64,000 bases of DNA, taken from contig NZ_WHNQ01000005.1 of assembly GCF_009362785.1 (NCBI RefSeq), positions 310,001 to 374,000 on the forward strand. Direction: 5' to 3'. A program made the position numbers and the translations under genes. Under the pieces are notes generated by a model, which saw only the letters and a list, made by a program, of their open reading frames with translations, searched no databases and was not told the DNA's origin. Of this stretch, positions 54,797-64,000 are shown one piece after another; position 1 is the stretch's first letter; each line of letters opens with the position of its first letter. Origin of the DNA: Paraburkholderia atlantica. Its GTDB lineage: Bacteria; Pseudomonadota; Gammaproteobacteria; Burkholderiales; Burkholderiaceae.

Positions 54797-56637
54797 CAAA
54801 GATCGTTTACCTGAAGACGTTGCAACGTTTTGACGAGAGTCTCGTTGTTGGGTTCGAGCTTGCGCGCCTCGCGGAACGCGGCGCGCGCCTGTTCCTGCTC
54901 GCCGGACTTCCACAGCACTTCGCCGAGGTGCGCGCCGATCTCGGCGTTCGGCTGGAGGCTGTATGCCTTGCGCAGCAGCTTGATCGCATCGGCCGTGTTA
55001 CCCATCCGGTACTTGACCCAGCCGACGCTGTCCATGATGAACGCATCGTTCGGTGCAAGGGCCGAGGCCTTCTCGACCAGCTTGTCCGCCTCCGGCAGGC
55101 GCTGGTTGCGATCGGCGAGCGAATAGCCGAGCGCGTTATACGCCTGCGGATTGTCCGGCTGCGTCTGGATCAGCTTGCGCAACTGCGCTTCCATGACGTC
55201 GTAATGGCCGGTTTTCTCGGCGGCCATCGCATAGTCGTAGGTGAGGTCGGGGTCGTCGGGAAAGTTCGCCGTGGCTTGCTGCAGACGCGCTTCGGCCTCC
55301 GGGTAGCGCTTCGCGTCGAACAGGATCGCTGCATCGGTGCGCGCGATCAGCGCCACGTCACGCGGATCGGCGGTCTGCAAGTTGGCGAGCAGCTGGCGCG
55401 CCTCGTCGGTCTTGCCCTGCTTGGCGAGCAGTTGCGCGCGCGTGATCTGCGCGGCCAGGTATTGCTGACTCGCCGGCGAGATCTTGTTCAGCCAGTCACC
55501 CGCGGCCGCCTCATTCTTCTGTTCGAGCGCTAGCTGCGCGAGATAGATGTAGGCCTGGCCCGCATCGGCGCCCGGCGTCTTCTCGGCCTGCTGCGCGTAT
55601 TGAATCAGATAGGTCTGCGCTTCGGGGAGATTCTTCTGCTGGATCTTGATCAGCGCGAGCGCCATCAACGGCGTCAAGTCGTTGGCGTTTGCCTTGCGCA
55701 TGATCTCGAACTGCTTCTGCGCGTCGTCTAGACGGTCGCTCGCGAGATACATCTGCGCGAGCGCGAGCCGCGCGTCATGCGATTTCGGATTCTGCTGCAC
55801 ATACTTTTCGAGCGACGCGATGCCCTCCTTGCGCTCCTCCGGGCCCATTTGCGACAGAACCAACGCCGCGGGCAGATAGTCGGGCTTGATCGTGAGCGCC
55901 TGCTCGAGCGACTTGCGCGCACCCGGCGCGTCGTCGGCCAGCAACTGCTGGCGTGCGACGGCCAGTTGTGCTTCCGGCCGGTTCATGTCGTTCTTCAGCA
56001 GCTCCTGCAACACGTGCAGTCCACCGACGCGGTTCGGGCCGCGCGACAACAGCAATTGCAGCGCGAGGATCGCGCTGCCGCGATTTTCCTCCGGTACCTT
56101 CGCGAGTTCCTGCGACAGGATCGGCGCAGCATCGTCGGGCTTGCCGGACAGCACGAGCAGCGACGCGTCGAGCTGTGCGGCGCGTTCCGAACCGGGTGCG
56201 TACTGTTGCCACAGTTGCGCGGCGGCGAGCGCGTCTGACGGGCTCTGCGCGGCCAGCGCAATTTCGGTGGCGCGTTGCGCCATGCGCGGGTCGTGCGTGT
56301 CGCGCGCGAGCGCGAGGTAGGTCTGATAAGCCGGGGCCGGCTGATCGCGCTGCAACGCGATCTCGGCGGCCAGCACCTGGAAGACGATCTGGCTCGACAG
56401 CGGCACTCCGGGCAGCGCCTTTTCGTCTTCAGGGCTTGACGGACCCAGCGGGTCCGGCATCGTGACCGACGTGTCGTCGGAATCTGGCGACGTGTCCTGC
56501 GCATGCGCGGGCACGGCGGCCAGCGCCCACAATGCGAGCGCAGCTGCGCCAAGCATCCGGCGAGCGGACACGGCGAGCGGCACGTTGGACACGCGCGCGC
56601 GGCGCTTTGAAAGCAGCTTCACGAAGGACACGTTCAT
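54796..56637 (-). CDS. Periplasmic tetratricopeptide-repeat protein
   Basis: A 613-residue protein with an N-terminal signal region ending AVPAHA-QD near residue 47 and many TPR units through the rest, for example [60 protein letters not shown] near the C-terminus. TPR arrays are protein-binding scaffolds. Coupling to lolB suggests a role at the outer membrane; that is inference. An internal start ([14 protein letters not shown]) could give a shorter signal peptide. Confidence 0.9.
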   Translation of the reverse strand: MNVSFVKLLSKRRARVSNVPLAVSARRMLGAAALALWALAAVPAHAQDTSPDSDDTSVTMPDPLGPSSPEDEKALPGVPLSSQIVFQVLAAEIALQRDQPAPAYQTYLALARDTHDPRMAQRATEIALAAQSPSDALAAAQLWQQYAPGSERAAQLDASLLVLSGKPDDAAPILSQELAKVPEENRGSAILALQLLLSRGPNRVGGLHVLQELLKNDMNRPEAQLAVARQQLLADDAPGARKSLEQALTIKPDYLPAALVLSQMGPEERKEGIASLEKYVQQNPKSHDARLALAQMYLASDRLDDAQKQFEIMRKANANDLTPLMALALIKIQQKNLPEAQTYLIQYAQQAEKTPGADAGQAYIYLAQLALEQKNEAAAGDWLNKISPASQQYLAAQITRAQLLAKQGKTDEARQLLANLQTADPRDVALIARTDAAILFDAKRYPEAEARLQQATANFPDDPDLTYDYAMAAEKTGHYDVMEAQLRKLIQTQPDNPQAYNALGYSLADRNQRLPEADKLVEKASALAPNDAFIMDSVGWVKYRMGNTADAIKLLRKAYSLQPNAEIGAHLGEVLWKSGEQEQARAAFREARKLEPNNETLVKTLQRLQVNDL

Positions 56638-56662
56638 GGAAATCCGTTCAATGTTTCAGTCG

Positions 56663-56684
56663 ATTGTAACGCGCTCGCTACAAT
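56663..56684. promoter_or_regulatory. Back-to-back -10 boxes between the TPR gene and mutM
   Basis: TACAAT on the minus strand (56663-56668) points to the TPR gene, and TACAAT on the plus strand (56679-56684) points to mutM. The -35 boxes are weak (TTCAGT at 56655-56660 for mutM). The overlapping layout in an 87-bp gap means the two promoters may compete. Confidence 0.5.
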
Positions 56685-56724
56685 ACGCGCACAACCACTC
56701 ACGCAAGTAGCAGACCAATCAGCC

Positions 56725-57555
56725 ATGCCAGAGTTGCCAGAAGTCGAGGTTACCCGACGAGGGATCGAACCGTATGTGTCCGGGCGCAAGGTTGAGCGCG
56801 TCGACGTGCGGACGGCTACGTTGCGCTGGCCAATTCCGGCCGACCTTGCGAAAACCTTGCGTGGCCATGTGGTGCGCAAAGTCGAGCGACGCGGCAAGTA
56901 TCTGCTGTTCGAAATCGACGCAGGGTGGTTCATCGTGCACCTGGGCATGACGGGCACGTTGCGCGTTCTGCGTCATGTGCCGCATCCGCCGGCCGCGGCG
57001 AAGCACGATCATGTCGATTGGATCTTCGACGACTTCATCTTGCGCTATCGTGATCCGCGCCGCTTCGGCGCGGTGCTGTGGCATCCCCGTGAAGAAGGCG
57101 ACATCCTCGAACATCCGCTGCTCGCGAGCCTTGGCGTCGAGCCTTTCTCGCCGGCGTTTTCGGGCGCGCTGATGCATCGGTTGACGCGCGGGCGCAAGGT
57201 GTCGGTGAAGCAGGCTTTGCTGGCGGGCGACATCGTGGTCGGCGTGGGCAATATCTACGCGTCGGAGAGTCTCTTTCGCGCGGGCATCCGGCCGACCACC
57301 GCGGCGGGGCGGGTGTCGCTCGTGCGTTATGAGCTGCTCGCCGATGCCGTGCGTGTGACGCTCGCCGCCGCGATCGACAAAGGCGGCAGCACGCTGCGCG
57401 ATTTCGTCGGCAGCAACGGCGAAAGCGGCTACTTCCAGCTCGACTACTTCGTCTATGATCGCGCGGGCCTACCATGCCGCGTGTGTGGAACGCCAATCAA
57501 ACAGATCGTGCAGGGACAACGCTCCACGTACTTCTGTCCCACTTGCCAGCGCTAG
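56725..57555 (+). CDS. mutM: Formamidopyrimidine-DNA glycosylase (Fpg)
   Basis: A 276-residue bifunctional glycosylase/AP lyase that removes 8-oxoguanine. [12 protein letters not shown] at the N-terminus carries the catalytic Pro2 and Glu3. The [11 protein letters not shown] and [12 protein letters not shown] blocks follow, then the helix-two-turn-helix [16 protein letters not shown] and the zinc finger [10 protein letters not shown]...CPTCQR. It pairs with mutY 7 bp downstream as the GO repair system. Confidence 0.97.
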   Translation: MPELPEVEVTRRGIEPYVSGRKVERVDVRTATLRWPIPADLAKTLRGHVVRKVERRGKYLLFEIDAGWFIVHLGMTGTLRVLRHVPHPPAAAKHDHVDWIFDDFILRYRDPRRFGAVLWHPREEGDILEHPLLASLGVEPFSPAFSGALMHRLTRGRKVSVKQALLAGDIVVGVGNIYASESLFRAGIRPTTAAGRVSLVRYELLADAVRVTLAAAIDKGGSTLRDFVGSNGESGYFQLDYFVYDRAGLPCRVCGTPIKQIVQGQRSTYFCPTCQR

Positions 57556-57562
57556 ATTCTCG

Positions 57563-58696
57563 ATGCCTTCCCGCCTCACTCCAACGACCGCCGCGCGCTC
57601 CAGCGCGTCCGACGCCACGCGCGCATTCACGCCGATGCCCGATTTTTCCGCGCGCCTGATCGCGTGGCAGCGCCAGCATGGCCGCCACGATCTGCCGTGG
57701 CAGAACACGCGTGACCCGTATCGGATCTGGCTGTCCGAAATCATGCTGCAGCAGACCCAGGTCTCGACGGTAATTCCCTACTACGCAAAATTTCTCGGGC
57801 GATTCCCGGATGTCGCCGCGCTCGCCGCGGCGCCGTCCGATGACGTGATGGCGCTGTGGGCCGGCCTCGGCTACTACACGCGCGCGCGCAATCTGCATCG
57901 CTGCGCCCAGGTCGTCGTCGAGCGGCATGGCGGCGCGTTTCCGGCCTCAGTCGATGAACTCGCCGAACTGCCCGGCATTGGCCGCTCGACGGCCGCGGCG
58001 ATCGCGTCGTTCGCGTTCGGCGCGCGCGCGACGATTCTCGATGGCAACGTCAAGCGCGTGCTCGCGCGCGTGTTCGGCGTAGAAGGTTTTCCGGGGGAGA
58101 AGAAGGTCGAGAACGCGATGTGGACGCTCGCGGAATCACTATTGCCGTCGAATGCGTCGAACGCGGAGGTCAGCGCCTACACGCAGGGCTTGATGGATCT
58201 CGGCGCGACGTTGTGCGTGCGCGGCAAACCCGATTGCACTCGCTGTCCGTTCGCGCCCGACTGCGTCGCCAACGTCACCGGACGTCAGCGCGAATTGCCG
58301 ACCGCTCGCCCGAAGAAAGCGGTGCCGACGCGCCGCACGTGGATGCTGGTGCTGCGCGACGGCAACTCGGTGATGCTCGAGCGGCGTCCGCCGTCGGGCA
58401 TCTGGGGCGGTCTGTGGAGTCTGCCCGAGGCGGCCGACGAAGCGACGCTCGCCGAGCGGGCGCGCGCGTTCGGCAGCGACGGCGAGGTGTCAACGCTGGC
58501 GTCGTTCTCGCATGTGTTCACGCATTTCAAGCTCGATATCGAACCGCGGCTTGCCGAGCTCGATCGCGGAGTCGGCGCTCTGGCCGCGCTCAACGATGCG
58601 GACACCGCCTGGGTTGCGCTCAGCGATCTGGATTCGTTCGGCGTGCCGGCGCCGGTGCGTAAGCTGCTCGCCAGCCTGCATGGTTCGTTGATCTAG
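57563..58696 (+). CDS. mutY: A/G-specific adenine glycosylase
   Basis: A 377-residue enzyme that removes A opposite 8-oxoG. PWQNTRDPYRIWLSEIMLQQTQV carries the catalytic Glu, LPGIGRSTAAAIASFAFG is the helix-hairpin-helix, and ILDGNVKRVLARV has the catalytic Asp. The 4Fe-4S cluster is CVRGKPDCTRCPFAPDC. The C-terminal NUDIX-like domain recognises 8-oxoG. The ATG at 57563 is 7 bp after mutM; earlier frame residues overlap mutM and are not used. Confidence 0.96.
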   Translation: MPSRLTPTTAARSSASDATRAFTPMPDFSARLIAWQRQHGRHDLPWQNTRDPYRIWLSEIMLQQTQVSTVIPYYAKFLGRFPDVAALAAAPSDDVMALWAGLGYYTRARNLHRCAQVVVERHGGAFPASVDELAELPGIGRSTAAAIASFAFGARATILDGNVKRVLARVFGVEGFPGEKKVENAMWTLAESLLPSNASNAEVSAYTQGLMDLGATLCVRGKPDCTRCPFAPDCVANVTGRQRELPTARPKKAVPTRRTWMLVLRDGNSVMLERRPPSGIWGGLWSLPEAADEATLAERARAFGSDGEVSTLASFSHVFTHFKLDIEPRLAELDRGVGALAALNDADTAWVALSDLDSFGVPAPVRKLLASLHGSLI

Positions 58697-58717
58697 CGGA
58701 AGGACGACTTCAGGATT

Positions 58718-59353
58718 TCACAGCAACTGATGCTGCTGCATGTAGTGATGCACGATGTCGATGCGCGCGCCGGCGTCGGTCAGTTCCATCAGCTTTTGCC
58801 GCGCACGCAACGCAATTGGCAGCACCTCGGCGAGACGGTTGGACACCCACGACGGATCGTCGAGCCGGAACGGCTCCGCGAACGGCAGGCTGTCCGGATC
58901 GCGTTCGCGGATCGTCGCGATGATCCGCTCGAGCACTTCCGCGCACGCGCCGAATTTAGCCAACAGCTCATTGCCTTCTAGCGGGAGGTCATCAGCGAGC
59001 GGTTCGGCCATGCCGACCAGCAGGCCGCTTGCTTCGACGCGATGCGACAACAGACGAAAGCGCTTCGTGCCGCGTGCGCGAATCAGCAACATGCCGAATG
59101 CCTCGACGTCGCACTCGTCGATTTCGGCGAGACAGCCGATCGTTTCGGGCACCGAAGGTTCTTCCTCGCGTGCGACTTCGGCGCCGCTTTTCAGCATGCA
59201 CACGCCGAACGGGGTTTTTTCGCGCAGGCAGTCACGCGCCATGTCGAGGTAGCGCGCTTCGAATATCTTTAGCGGCAGCAAGCCATCGGGAAATAGCACC
59301 GTATGCAGCGGAAACAGCGGCAAATCGGCGTACACAGTAGGCGTAGAGGACAT
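58718..59353 (-). CDS. LON peptidase substrate-binding-domain protein
   Basis: A 211-residue protein that resembles the N-terminal domain of Lon: LPLFPLHTVLFPDGLLPLKIFEARYLDMARDCL, then FGVCMLKSGAEV and GTKRFRLLSHRVEASGLLVGMAE. There is no ATPase or protease domain, so it is a stand-alone substrate-binding domain whose partner is unknown. It is convergent with mutY and 39 bp downstream of rapZ on the same strand. Confidence 0.92.
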   Translation of the reverse strand: MSSTPTVYADLPLFPLHTVLFPDGLLPLKIFEARYLDMARDCLREKTPFGVCMLKSGAEVAREEEPSVPETIGCLAEIDECDVEAFGMLLIRARGTKRFRLLSHRVEASGLLVGMAEPLADDLPLEGNELLAKFGACAEVLERIIATIRERDPDSLPFAEPFRLDDPSWVSNRLAEVLPIALRARQKLMELTDAGARIDIVHHYMQQHQLL

Positions 59354-59392
59354 GGCGCAACGCTTCGGGTTAAGGCCGCGCGATGCGGCCGG

Positions 59393-60286
59393 TTAAGCCA
59401 CCAGCTTCGATGATTCGCCGACGTCGACCGGCGCATCGCGATGCCGCACAATCACATTCGCCGACGTTGCGAGACGCGCGGCAAGCGTCTCCGCGATGAA
59501 TACCGAGCGGTGCTGGCCGCCCGTGCAACCGATTGCCACGGTCAGATAGCTGCGATTGTCGTCGCGGAAATGCGGCAGCCACTTGGACAGATACTTTTCG
59601 ATGTCGTCGATCATCTCGTGGACGACCGGCTGTGCATCGAGAAAATCCATCACCGGTTTGTCGAGGCCGGTGAGCGGCCTCAATTCATGATCGTAATATG
59701 GGTTCGGCAGCGTGCGTACGTCGAATACGAAATCCGCGTCGAGCGGTACGCCGCGCTTGAAGCCGAACGACTCGAACATCAGCACGAGCCCCGCGTCCTC
59801 TTGCTCGATGAAGCGCTTGACCCAAGCGCGCAGTACGTTCGCGCGCAGATTGCTCGTGTCGATCTGATGGCCGAATTCGGCAAGTCCCGCGACCAGGTCG
59901 CGCTCGCGTTCGATCGCTTCGGCGAGCGACGTGAGCAGGCCAACGTCCGCGTCGTGCGCGGGCGAGCCGGACAACGGATGGCGGCGACGTGTTTCGGAAA
60001 AGCGTTGAATCAGCGACTGCGTGCTCGCGCTCAGGAACAGCACGCGCACGTCGTGCGAGCGCTTGAGGTCGCGAATCATCGCGGGCATTTCGTCGAGCGA
60101 TGAACCGGAGCGCGCGTCGATCGCGACCGCGAGACGGTCCTGGCCGTCCGCGGCGAGGTAGGTGGCGAGTTGCTGCAGAAAACGCGGCGGCAGATTGTCG
60201 ACGCAGTAATAACCCGCGTCTTCGAGCGCGTTCAGGGCAACCGATTTGCCGGAGCCGGAGATACCGGTGATCAGGATTATGCGCAT
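59393..60286 (-). CDS. rapZ: RNase adapter / UPF0042 nucleotide-binding protein RapZ
   Basis: A 297-residue protein. [34 protein letters not shown] carries the Walker A loop, [20 protein letters not shown] follows, and the C-terminal domain has [24 protein letters not shown] and [12 protein letters not shown]. In E. coli RapZ guides RNase E to the GlmZ sRNA and senses GlcN-6-P; here it lies beside hprK and ptsN. The ATG chosen starts the family N-terminus. Confidence 0.95.
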   Translation of the reverse strand: MRIILITGISGSGKSVALNALEDAGYYCVDNLPPRFLQQLATYLAADGQDRLAVAIDARSGSSLDEMPAMIRDLKRSHDVRVLFLSASTQSLIQRFSETRRRHPLSGSPAHDADVGLLTSLAEAIERERDLVAGLAEFGHQIDTSNLRANVLRAWVKRFIEQEDAGLVLMFESFGFKRGVPLDADFVFDVRTLPNPYYDHELRPLTGLDKPVMDFLDAQPVVHEMIDDIEKYLSKWLPHFRDDNRSYLTVAIGCTGGQHRSVFIAETLAARLATSANVIVRHRDAPVDVGESSKLVA

Positions 60287-60384
60287 GGAGTCGTCGAAAG
60301 CGTAGATTTCATCATAGCATCTGGCCTCCATGCGCGTGCCCGCGTCCTGCCTTCTGCGGGCGCTTCATGGCGCTGTGGCCGGCT

Positions 60385-61353
60385 TCAGATCAGCTTGCCG
60401 GGAAACTGGCTATCGGGATCCTGCATGGCAAGACGCTGCCGATCCATGAAATCGCGCAGCGTGTCGATCCCGCGCAACTGCAGGATCGTATTGCGGACGG
60501 CCGCTTCGACCAGCACCGCCAGGTTGCGGCCCGCGGCCACCTGGATCGTCACCTTGCTGATCGGCAGGCCGAGCACGTCGACGGTCTGGCTTTCCAGCGG
60601 CAGTCGCTGGAATTCGCCGTCAGGGCGGCGCACCAGTTGCACGATTAGCTTCAGTTTCATTTTGCGGCGCACGGCCGTTTCGCCGAAGATCGTCTTGATG
60701 TCGAGCAGACCGAGGCCGCGCACTTCGAGCAGGTTCTGCAGCAGCGGCGGACAGCGTCCTTCGACGAAGTCCGGGCCGAGGCGCACGAAGTCGACCGCGT
60801 CGTCGGCGACGAGACCATGGCCGCGGCTGATCAGTTCGAGACCGAGCTCGCTCTTGCCGAGACCCGAGTCGCCGGTCAGCAGCACGCCCATGCCGAGGAT
60901 GTCGAGAAACACGCCGTGCAGCGTCGCGCGCGGCGCGAGAATGCGCGACATATAGAGACGCAGACTATCGATCACCGCGGCCGCCGAGGTCGGCGTCGTG
61001 AACAGCGGCGTCGACGAACGCGTGCAGCGCAGCACAAGCTCGGGCGGCGCCGCGACACCGCCCGCGACGACGAGAAACGGTGGCTCCAGCGCGATCAACT
61101 CGGCCATATGGCGCGAGCGGTCTTCATCGGTCTGACGTTTGTAGTAGTCGATTTCTGCATCGCCGAGCACCTGGATCCGGTTAGGGTGGATCAAGTTCAG
61201 GTGGCCGACGAGGTCGGCGCTCGACGTGGCATTGGCGACCGATTCCGAAGAAAAGCCGCGCTCCCAGCCCTCATGCCCCGTGAGCCAGCTGAGCTTCAGC
61301 ATGGCGGCGTTGTCGTCGAAAATGCTCTGGGCGTTGATGCTGGACGTATCCAT
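60385..61353 (-). CDS. hprK: HPr kinase/phosphorylase
   Basis: A 322-residue bifunctional enzyme that phosphorylates Ser46 of HPr and reverses it. The catalytic His146 is in [10 protein letters not shown], the P-loop is [15 protein letters not shown] (residues 161-175), [10 protein letters not shown] follows, and [19 protein letters not shown] is the family signature. It is of the normal two-domain length. HPr in this window keeps Ser46, so a substrate is available. Confidence 0.96.
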   Translation of the reverse strand: MDTSSINAQSIFDDNAAMLKLSWLTGHEGWERGFSSESVANATSSADLVGHLNLIHPNRIQVLGDAEIDYYKRQTDEDRSRHMAELIALEPPFLVVAGGVAAPPELVLRCTRSSTPLFTTPTSAAAVIDSLRLYMSRILAPRATLHGVFLDILGMGVLLTGDSGLGKSELGLELISRGHGLVADDAVDFVRLGPDFVEGRCPPLLQNLLEVRGLGLLDIKTIFGETAVRRKMKLKLIVQLVRRPDGEFQRLPLESQTVDVLGLPISKVTIQVAAGRNLAVLVEAAVRNTILQLRGIDTLRDFMDRQRLAMQDPDSQFPGKLI

Positions 61354-61433
61354 GAGTCAGTGACTCCAGTGTTAGCCGCTTGCCGGGCCTTACCTGCGTG
61401 TGTGCGCGCGTATGAACTACCGCCGCCGTTGCA

Positions 61434-61889
61434 TCAAGGTTGCCACTGAGTGAGCAGGCGATGCAACGATTCGCGATCTTCTTCAGTGTGCAGCCGCTCG
61501 CGGGCGTCGCGATCGGACAGCAATTGCGCGATTTCGGAAAGAATTTCGAGGTGCTGTTGAGTGGCCTGTTCGGGGACGAGCAGGAAGATCAGCAGCGAGA
61601 CCGGCTGGCCGTCCGGCGCTTCGAACGGGATGGGTTCCGCGAGTCTGACGAATGCGGCGAGCGGTTGCTTGAGGCCCTTGATCCGCCCATGCGGAATCGC
61701 GACGCCTTCGCCGAGCCCGGTCGAGCCGAGTCGTTCTCGCGCAAAAAGATTGTCTGTGACGGTACTTCGGGCGATGCCGTTCTGGTTCTCGAAGATCAGG
61801 CCCGCTTGCTCGAACACGCGTTTCTTGCTGGTGACCGATAGTCCGATGACGACGTTCTCGAGGGGAAGAAATTTGGCTAAACGATTCAT
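61434..61889 (-). CDS. ptsN: PTS EIIA-Ntr regulatory protein
   Basis: A 151-residue EIIA of the fructose superfamily. GLGEGVAIPHGRIKGLKQPLAAFVRLAEPIPFEAPDG holds the phosphorylated His67; LLIFLLVPEQATQQHLEILSEIAQLLSD is the following domain signature. PtsN tunes potassium transport, nitrogen and phosphate responses in other proteobacteria. The ATG at 61889 gives the usual MNRLAKFLPLENV start. It lies in the rpoN-hpf-ptsN-hprK-rapZ cluster. Confidence 0.95.
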   Translation of the reverse strand: MNRLAKFLPLENVVIGLSVTSKKRVFEQAGLIFENQNGIARSTVTDNLFARERLGSTGLGEGVAIPHGRIKGLKQPLAAFVRLAEPIPFEAPDGQPVSLLIFLLVPEQATQQHLEILSEIAQLLSDRDARERLHTEEDRESLHRLLTQWQP

Positions 61890-62291
61890 GTTGACAGGCG
61901 AAAACGTGGCCTGAGTTCTCCCCAACGGGGCGGTTGAGTGACGTTCCATTCGTTCGATGCTGGCGAAGACGGACAGTGAGAGTCGATCGCGAAAGCGTGA
62001 GATTCCGACCGGCCGTACTTCATCAGAACTGGCTTGACCCCGATGGTAACCGGAACATTATAGAACAGGGTGACAGCCGATGGTGCGGCGCGCCATCTAT
62101 GCATATCAGGTTTTTCACCGCTTGCGGCGCGGAACATGTCGCGCTGCGCAAGCGTCTGCGGGAATGGTCGAGCCTGGCCTCGGCGAGGGCGCGCCGGCGT
62201 CGAACGCAAGCCGGGCGCTGAAACGAAAAACCGCCCGGTTGCGGGCGGCTTGACGGGTTTCAGAGAAATCAGGAATTTCCTCTAATTTCTC
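61890..62291. other. Intergenic region between hpf and ptsN, 402 bp
   Basis: Contains the hpf terminator (62226-62248) and a minus-strand TATAAT hexamer (62057-62062), which would serve ptsN with a leader of about 160 nt. No -35 box stands out. One plus-strand frame of 95 codons (61934-62221) has an Arg-rich, unconserved-looking product and is not called. Confidence 0.5.
62226..62248 (-). terminator. Rho-independent terminator of hpf
   Basis: Read on the minus strand: CCGCCCG, loop of four, CGGGCGG, then TTTTTCG. It lies about 40 bp past the hpf stop. Confidence 0.85.
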
Positions 62292-62648
62292 CTATTGCGG
62301 CGGCACGTCTAGTTGCGGCGCCGGCTGATACTTGATCGCTTCGTGCTGATGGCCTTGCAGGCGGTCCTTGTGGCGTATCACCTGTCTGTCGAGCTTGTCG
62401 ATCATTAGATCGATCGCAGCGTACAAATCACTGTCACAACTCTCGACGAAAATATCCTTGCCCTTCAGGTGGAGGTTGATTTCCACCTTTTGACGCTTCT
62501 CCTTTTCCTTATGGTTGTCGACCGAGAGGACCACACTGCCGTCGATGACCTGATCGAAATGTCTTAGCACCCTGTCCAGTTTGGTGATCACGTATTCGCG
62601 CAACGCAGGCGTTACTTCGAGGTGGTGTCCACTGATCTTGAGATTCAT
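62292..62648 (-). CDS. hpf: Ribosome hibernation-promoting factor (short HPF/RaiA)
   Basis: A 118-residue S30AE protein. [32 protein letters not shown] begins it, followed by the [41 protein letters not shown] core. It lacks the C-terminal dimerisation domain of long HPF. It binds the 30S subunit in stationary phase and promotes ribosome dimerisation. The ATG at 62648 starts the conserved MNLKISG. Confidence 0.95.
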   Translation of the reverse strand: MNLKISGHHLEVTPALREYVITKLDRVLRHFDQVIDGSVVLSVDNHKEKEKRQKVEINLHLKGKDIFVESCDSDLYAAIDLMIDKLDRQVIRHKDRLQGHQHEAIKYQPAPQLDVPPQ

Positions 62649-62818
62649 AGTGCTTCTCCAAGCTAATGGCCGCTTGGTCCGCACAATGACAAAGGTCCGG
62701 TCGATCTGACGGCTTGCCTGTGTCGCCCCCCGGTGACGGACATCTGGCAGGTCGCAGCGGCCGGCCTGTCCGCCAGGTGCGGAGCGGCCGGTAAATGCCC
62801 GCTGCAAAACGCGGCGGG

Positions 62819-64000
62819 CTACAGAGACTTGCGCAGGTTGACTGCCGGGATTTTGAGCGCCTCACGGTATTTCGCAACGGTACGTCGTGCGACCACGAAG
62901 CCCTGTTCCGCCAGCAGTTCGGCTATGCGACTGTCTGAAAGTGGCGATTTCGGGTTTTCCGCTCCTATCAGTTGTTTGATCAGCGCGCGAATGGCCGTGG
63001 AGGAGGCCGCGCCGCCGGTGTCCGTCGAAACGTGTGAGCCGAAAAAGTACTTGAATTCCAGCGTCCCGAAAGGGGTCAGCATGTATTTACCGGTTGTCAC
63101 ACGCGAGACAGTCGACTCGTGTAAGCCCAGCGTATCAGCTATTTCCCGCAAAACCAAGGGGCGCATGGCGATTTCGCCGTGCACAAAAAAGCTCTTTTGA
63201 CGCTCGACAATTGCCTGCGCAACTCGCAGGATCGTCTCGAAACGCTGTTGGATATTTTTGATCAGCCACCGAGCTTCCTGCAGTTGCTGCCGCAACGAAC
63301 CACTGCCCGGATCGCCGCGGTTGTTGCGCAGAATATTCGCGTACAGATGGTTAATCCGCAGCTTCGGAACTACCTCGGGATTCAGCTCCGCCTGCCAGCC
63401 CTGTGCCGTTTTGCGCACCATGATGTCGGGCACAACGTAGTCCGCTTCGGCCTTGCCGTAGGCGGCACCCGGAAATGGTTCGAGCGAGCGGATCAGCACA
63501 TGCGCGTCGCGCAGATCGTCGTCGCTGGCTTTCAGGTGCTTGCGCAGCCGCGTGAAATCGCGCGCGGCGAGCAACTCCAGGTAATGGCCGACAATGTCTA
63601 GCGCAAGCGTGCGCGTGGGCGACGGCTCGAGCCGCAGCAACTGCAGCTTCAGACATTCGGACGCGGAGCGCGCGCCGACACCGGGCGGGTCGAAGCTATG
63701 CAGCAGCGCAAGCGCGGCGTTCAGTTCGTCGACATCGACTTCGAGTTCTTCGGGCAGGTCGGCCAGCACTTCTTCGAGCGTGGCGGCGAGATAGCCGTCG
63801 TCGTCCAGAGATTCGATCAGGAATGTGATGAGCGCGCGGTCGCGCGGGCTCGCCTGGGTGACGCGTAGTTGCGCCATCAGGTGGTCGCGAAGAGACGTGC
63901 TCGATTCGTGGATTTGCAGCGGGGGCAGGTCGTCGTCGTCCGACGCGTTGCCGGAGCGGCCGTAGTCGTCGAGGTTCCACTGCGACGTGTCGCCGCCGCC
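62819..64000 (-). CDS. rpoN: RNA polymerase sigma-54 factor, C-terminal 393 residues
   Basis: The frame runs to the right window edge without a start, so the N-terminal enhancer-responsive region is missing here. The core-binding part ([47 protein letters not shown]) and the DNA-binding part ([25 protein letters not shown]) are present. The RpoN box [10 protein letters not shown] lies near the end ([11 protein letters not shown]). It directs -24/-12 promoters. hpf and ptsN follow in the usual order. Confidence 0.96.
   Translation of the reverse strand, partial: GGGDTSQWNLDDYGRSGNASDDDDLPPLQIHESSTSLRDHLMAQLRVTQASPRDRALITFLIESLDDDGYLAATLEEVLADLPEELEVDVDELNAALALLHSFDPPGVGARSASECLKLQLLRLEPSPTRTLALDIVGHYLELLAARDFTRLRKHLKASDDDLRDAHVLIRSLEPFPGAAYGKAEADYVVPDIMVRKTAQGWQAELNPEVVPKLRINHLYANILRNNRGDPGSGSLRQQLQEARWLIKNIQQRFETILRVAQAIVERQKSFFVHGEIAMRPLVLREIADTLGLHESTVSRVTTGKYMLTPFGTLEFKYFFGSHVSTDTGGAASSTAIRALIKQLIGAENPKSPLSDSRIAELLAEQGFVVARRTVAKYREALKIPAVNLRKSL

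Noticed and set aside
61934..62221. 95-codon plus-strand frame between ptsN and hpf
   Set aside because: The product is Arg/Trp-rich with no fold-like pattern, it runs through the hpf terminator area, and no ribosome site precedes it. It is probably noise in GC-rich DNA.

Overview
The window is a contiguous piece of the main chromosome of a high-GC (about 65% by eye) betaproteobacterium. Gene order and protein sequences fit Burkholderia/Paraburkholderia: the gshB-EIIA-ptsH-ptsI block, the coxB-coxA-ctaG-coxC-surf1-ctaA-ctaB cluster, and the rpoN-hpf-ptsN-hprK-rapZ block. Nearly all of it is core housekeeping DNA. I see no insertion sequence, prophage, CRISPR array or rRNA operon. The only RNA gene found is one tRNA-Gln.

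Layout. 1-3.6 kb: end of glutathione synthetase, then a mannose-type EIIA, HPr and Enzyme I. 3.7-7.3 kb (minus): a MoeB/ThiF-type E1 enzyme, an S41 C-terminal processing protease and phosphoglycerate mutase. 7.5-9.8 kb: rhodanese, glutaredoxin 3, SecB and GpsA. 9.9-12.8 kb: macro-domain protein, TrmL, ComF and a BioC-like methyltransferase. 13.1-23.8 kb: the aa3 cytochrome oxidase locus with its assembly factors and heme A pathway. 23.9-26.3 kb: YciI, an unaccompanied MetQ-type binding protein and a MarR-GNAT fusion. 26.6-34.1 kb: a GlcNAc locus (GntR regulator, NagA, SIS-domain deaminase, EIIA-HPr-EI fusion, NagE). 34.2-37.3 kb (minus): cytochrome bd oxidase with two small subunits (cydP-cydA-cydB-cydX). 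37.8-38.8 kb: rpoH with a perfect CIRCE operator. 39-44.2 kb: PagL, an NTF2-like protein, a truncated leuA, YbiB, a FAH-family hydrolase and maleylacetoacetate isomerase. 44.3-46.9 kb: FtsY, RsmD and CoaD. 47-48.9 kb: a small accessory-looking islet. 49-56.6 kb: ferredoxin, HisC, Pth, L25, Prs, tRNA-Gln, IspE, LolB and a TPR protein. 56.7-58.7 kb: MutM and MutY. 58.7-64 kb (minus): LON-domain protein, RapZ, HprK, PtsN, HPF and sigma-54 (cut by the window end).

How it works together. Three phosphotransfer modules lie within 62 kb: a general EI/HPr/EIIA set, a self-contained GlcNAc PTS, and PtsN with the HPr kinase HprK. HPr here keeps both His15 and Ser46, so HprK has a plausible substrate in the window. 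Respiration is covered twice, by a complete aa3 oxidase with its assembly line and by an E. coli-like bd oxidase.

The most notable signals are the exact CIRCE element over the rpoH promoter, an OmpA-like peptidoglycan-binding domain fused to CoxB, a truncated leuA with a short upstream reading frame and an out-of-frame tail, phased direct-repeat operators in the GlcNAc intergenic region, a second EIIB-like domain in NagE without its cysteine, and the 47-48.9 kb islet of unrecognised genes. All identifications come from reading the sequence; no database search was run.
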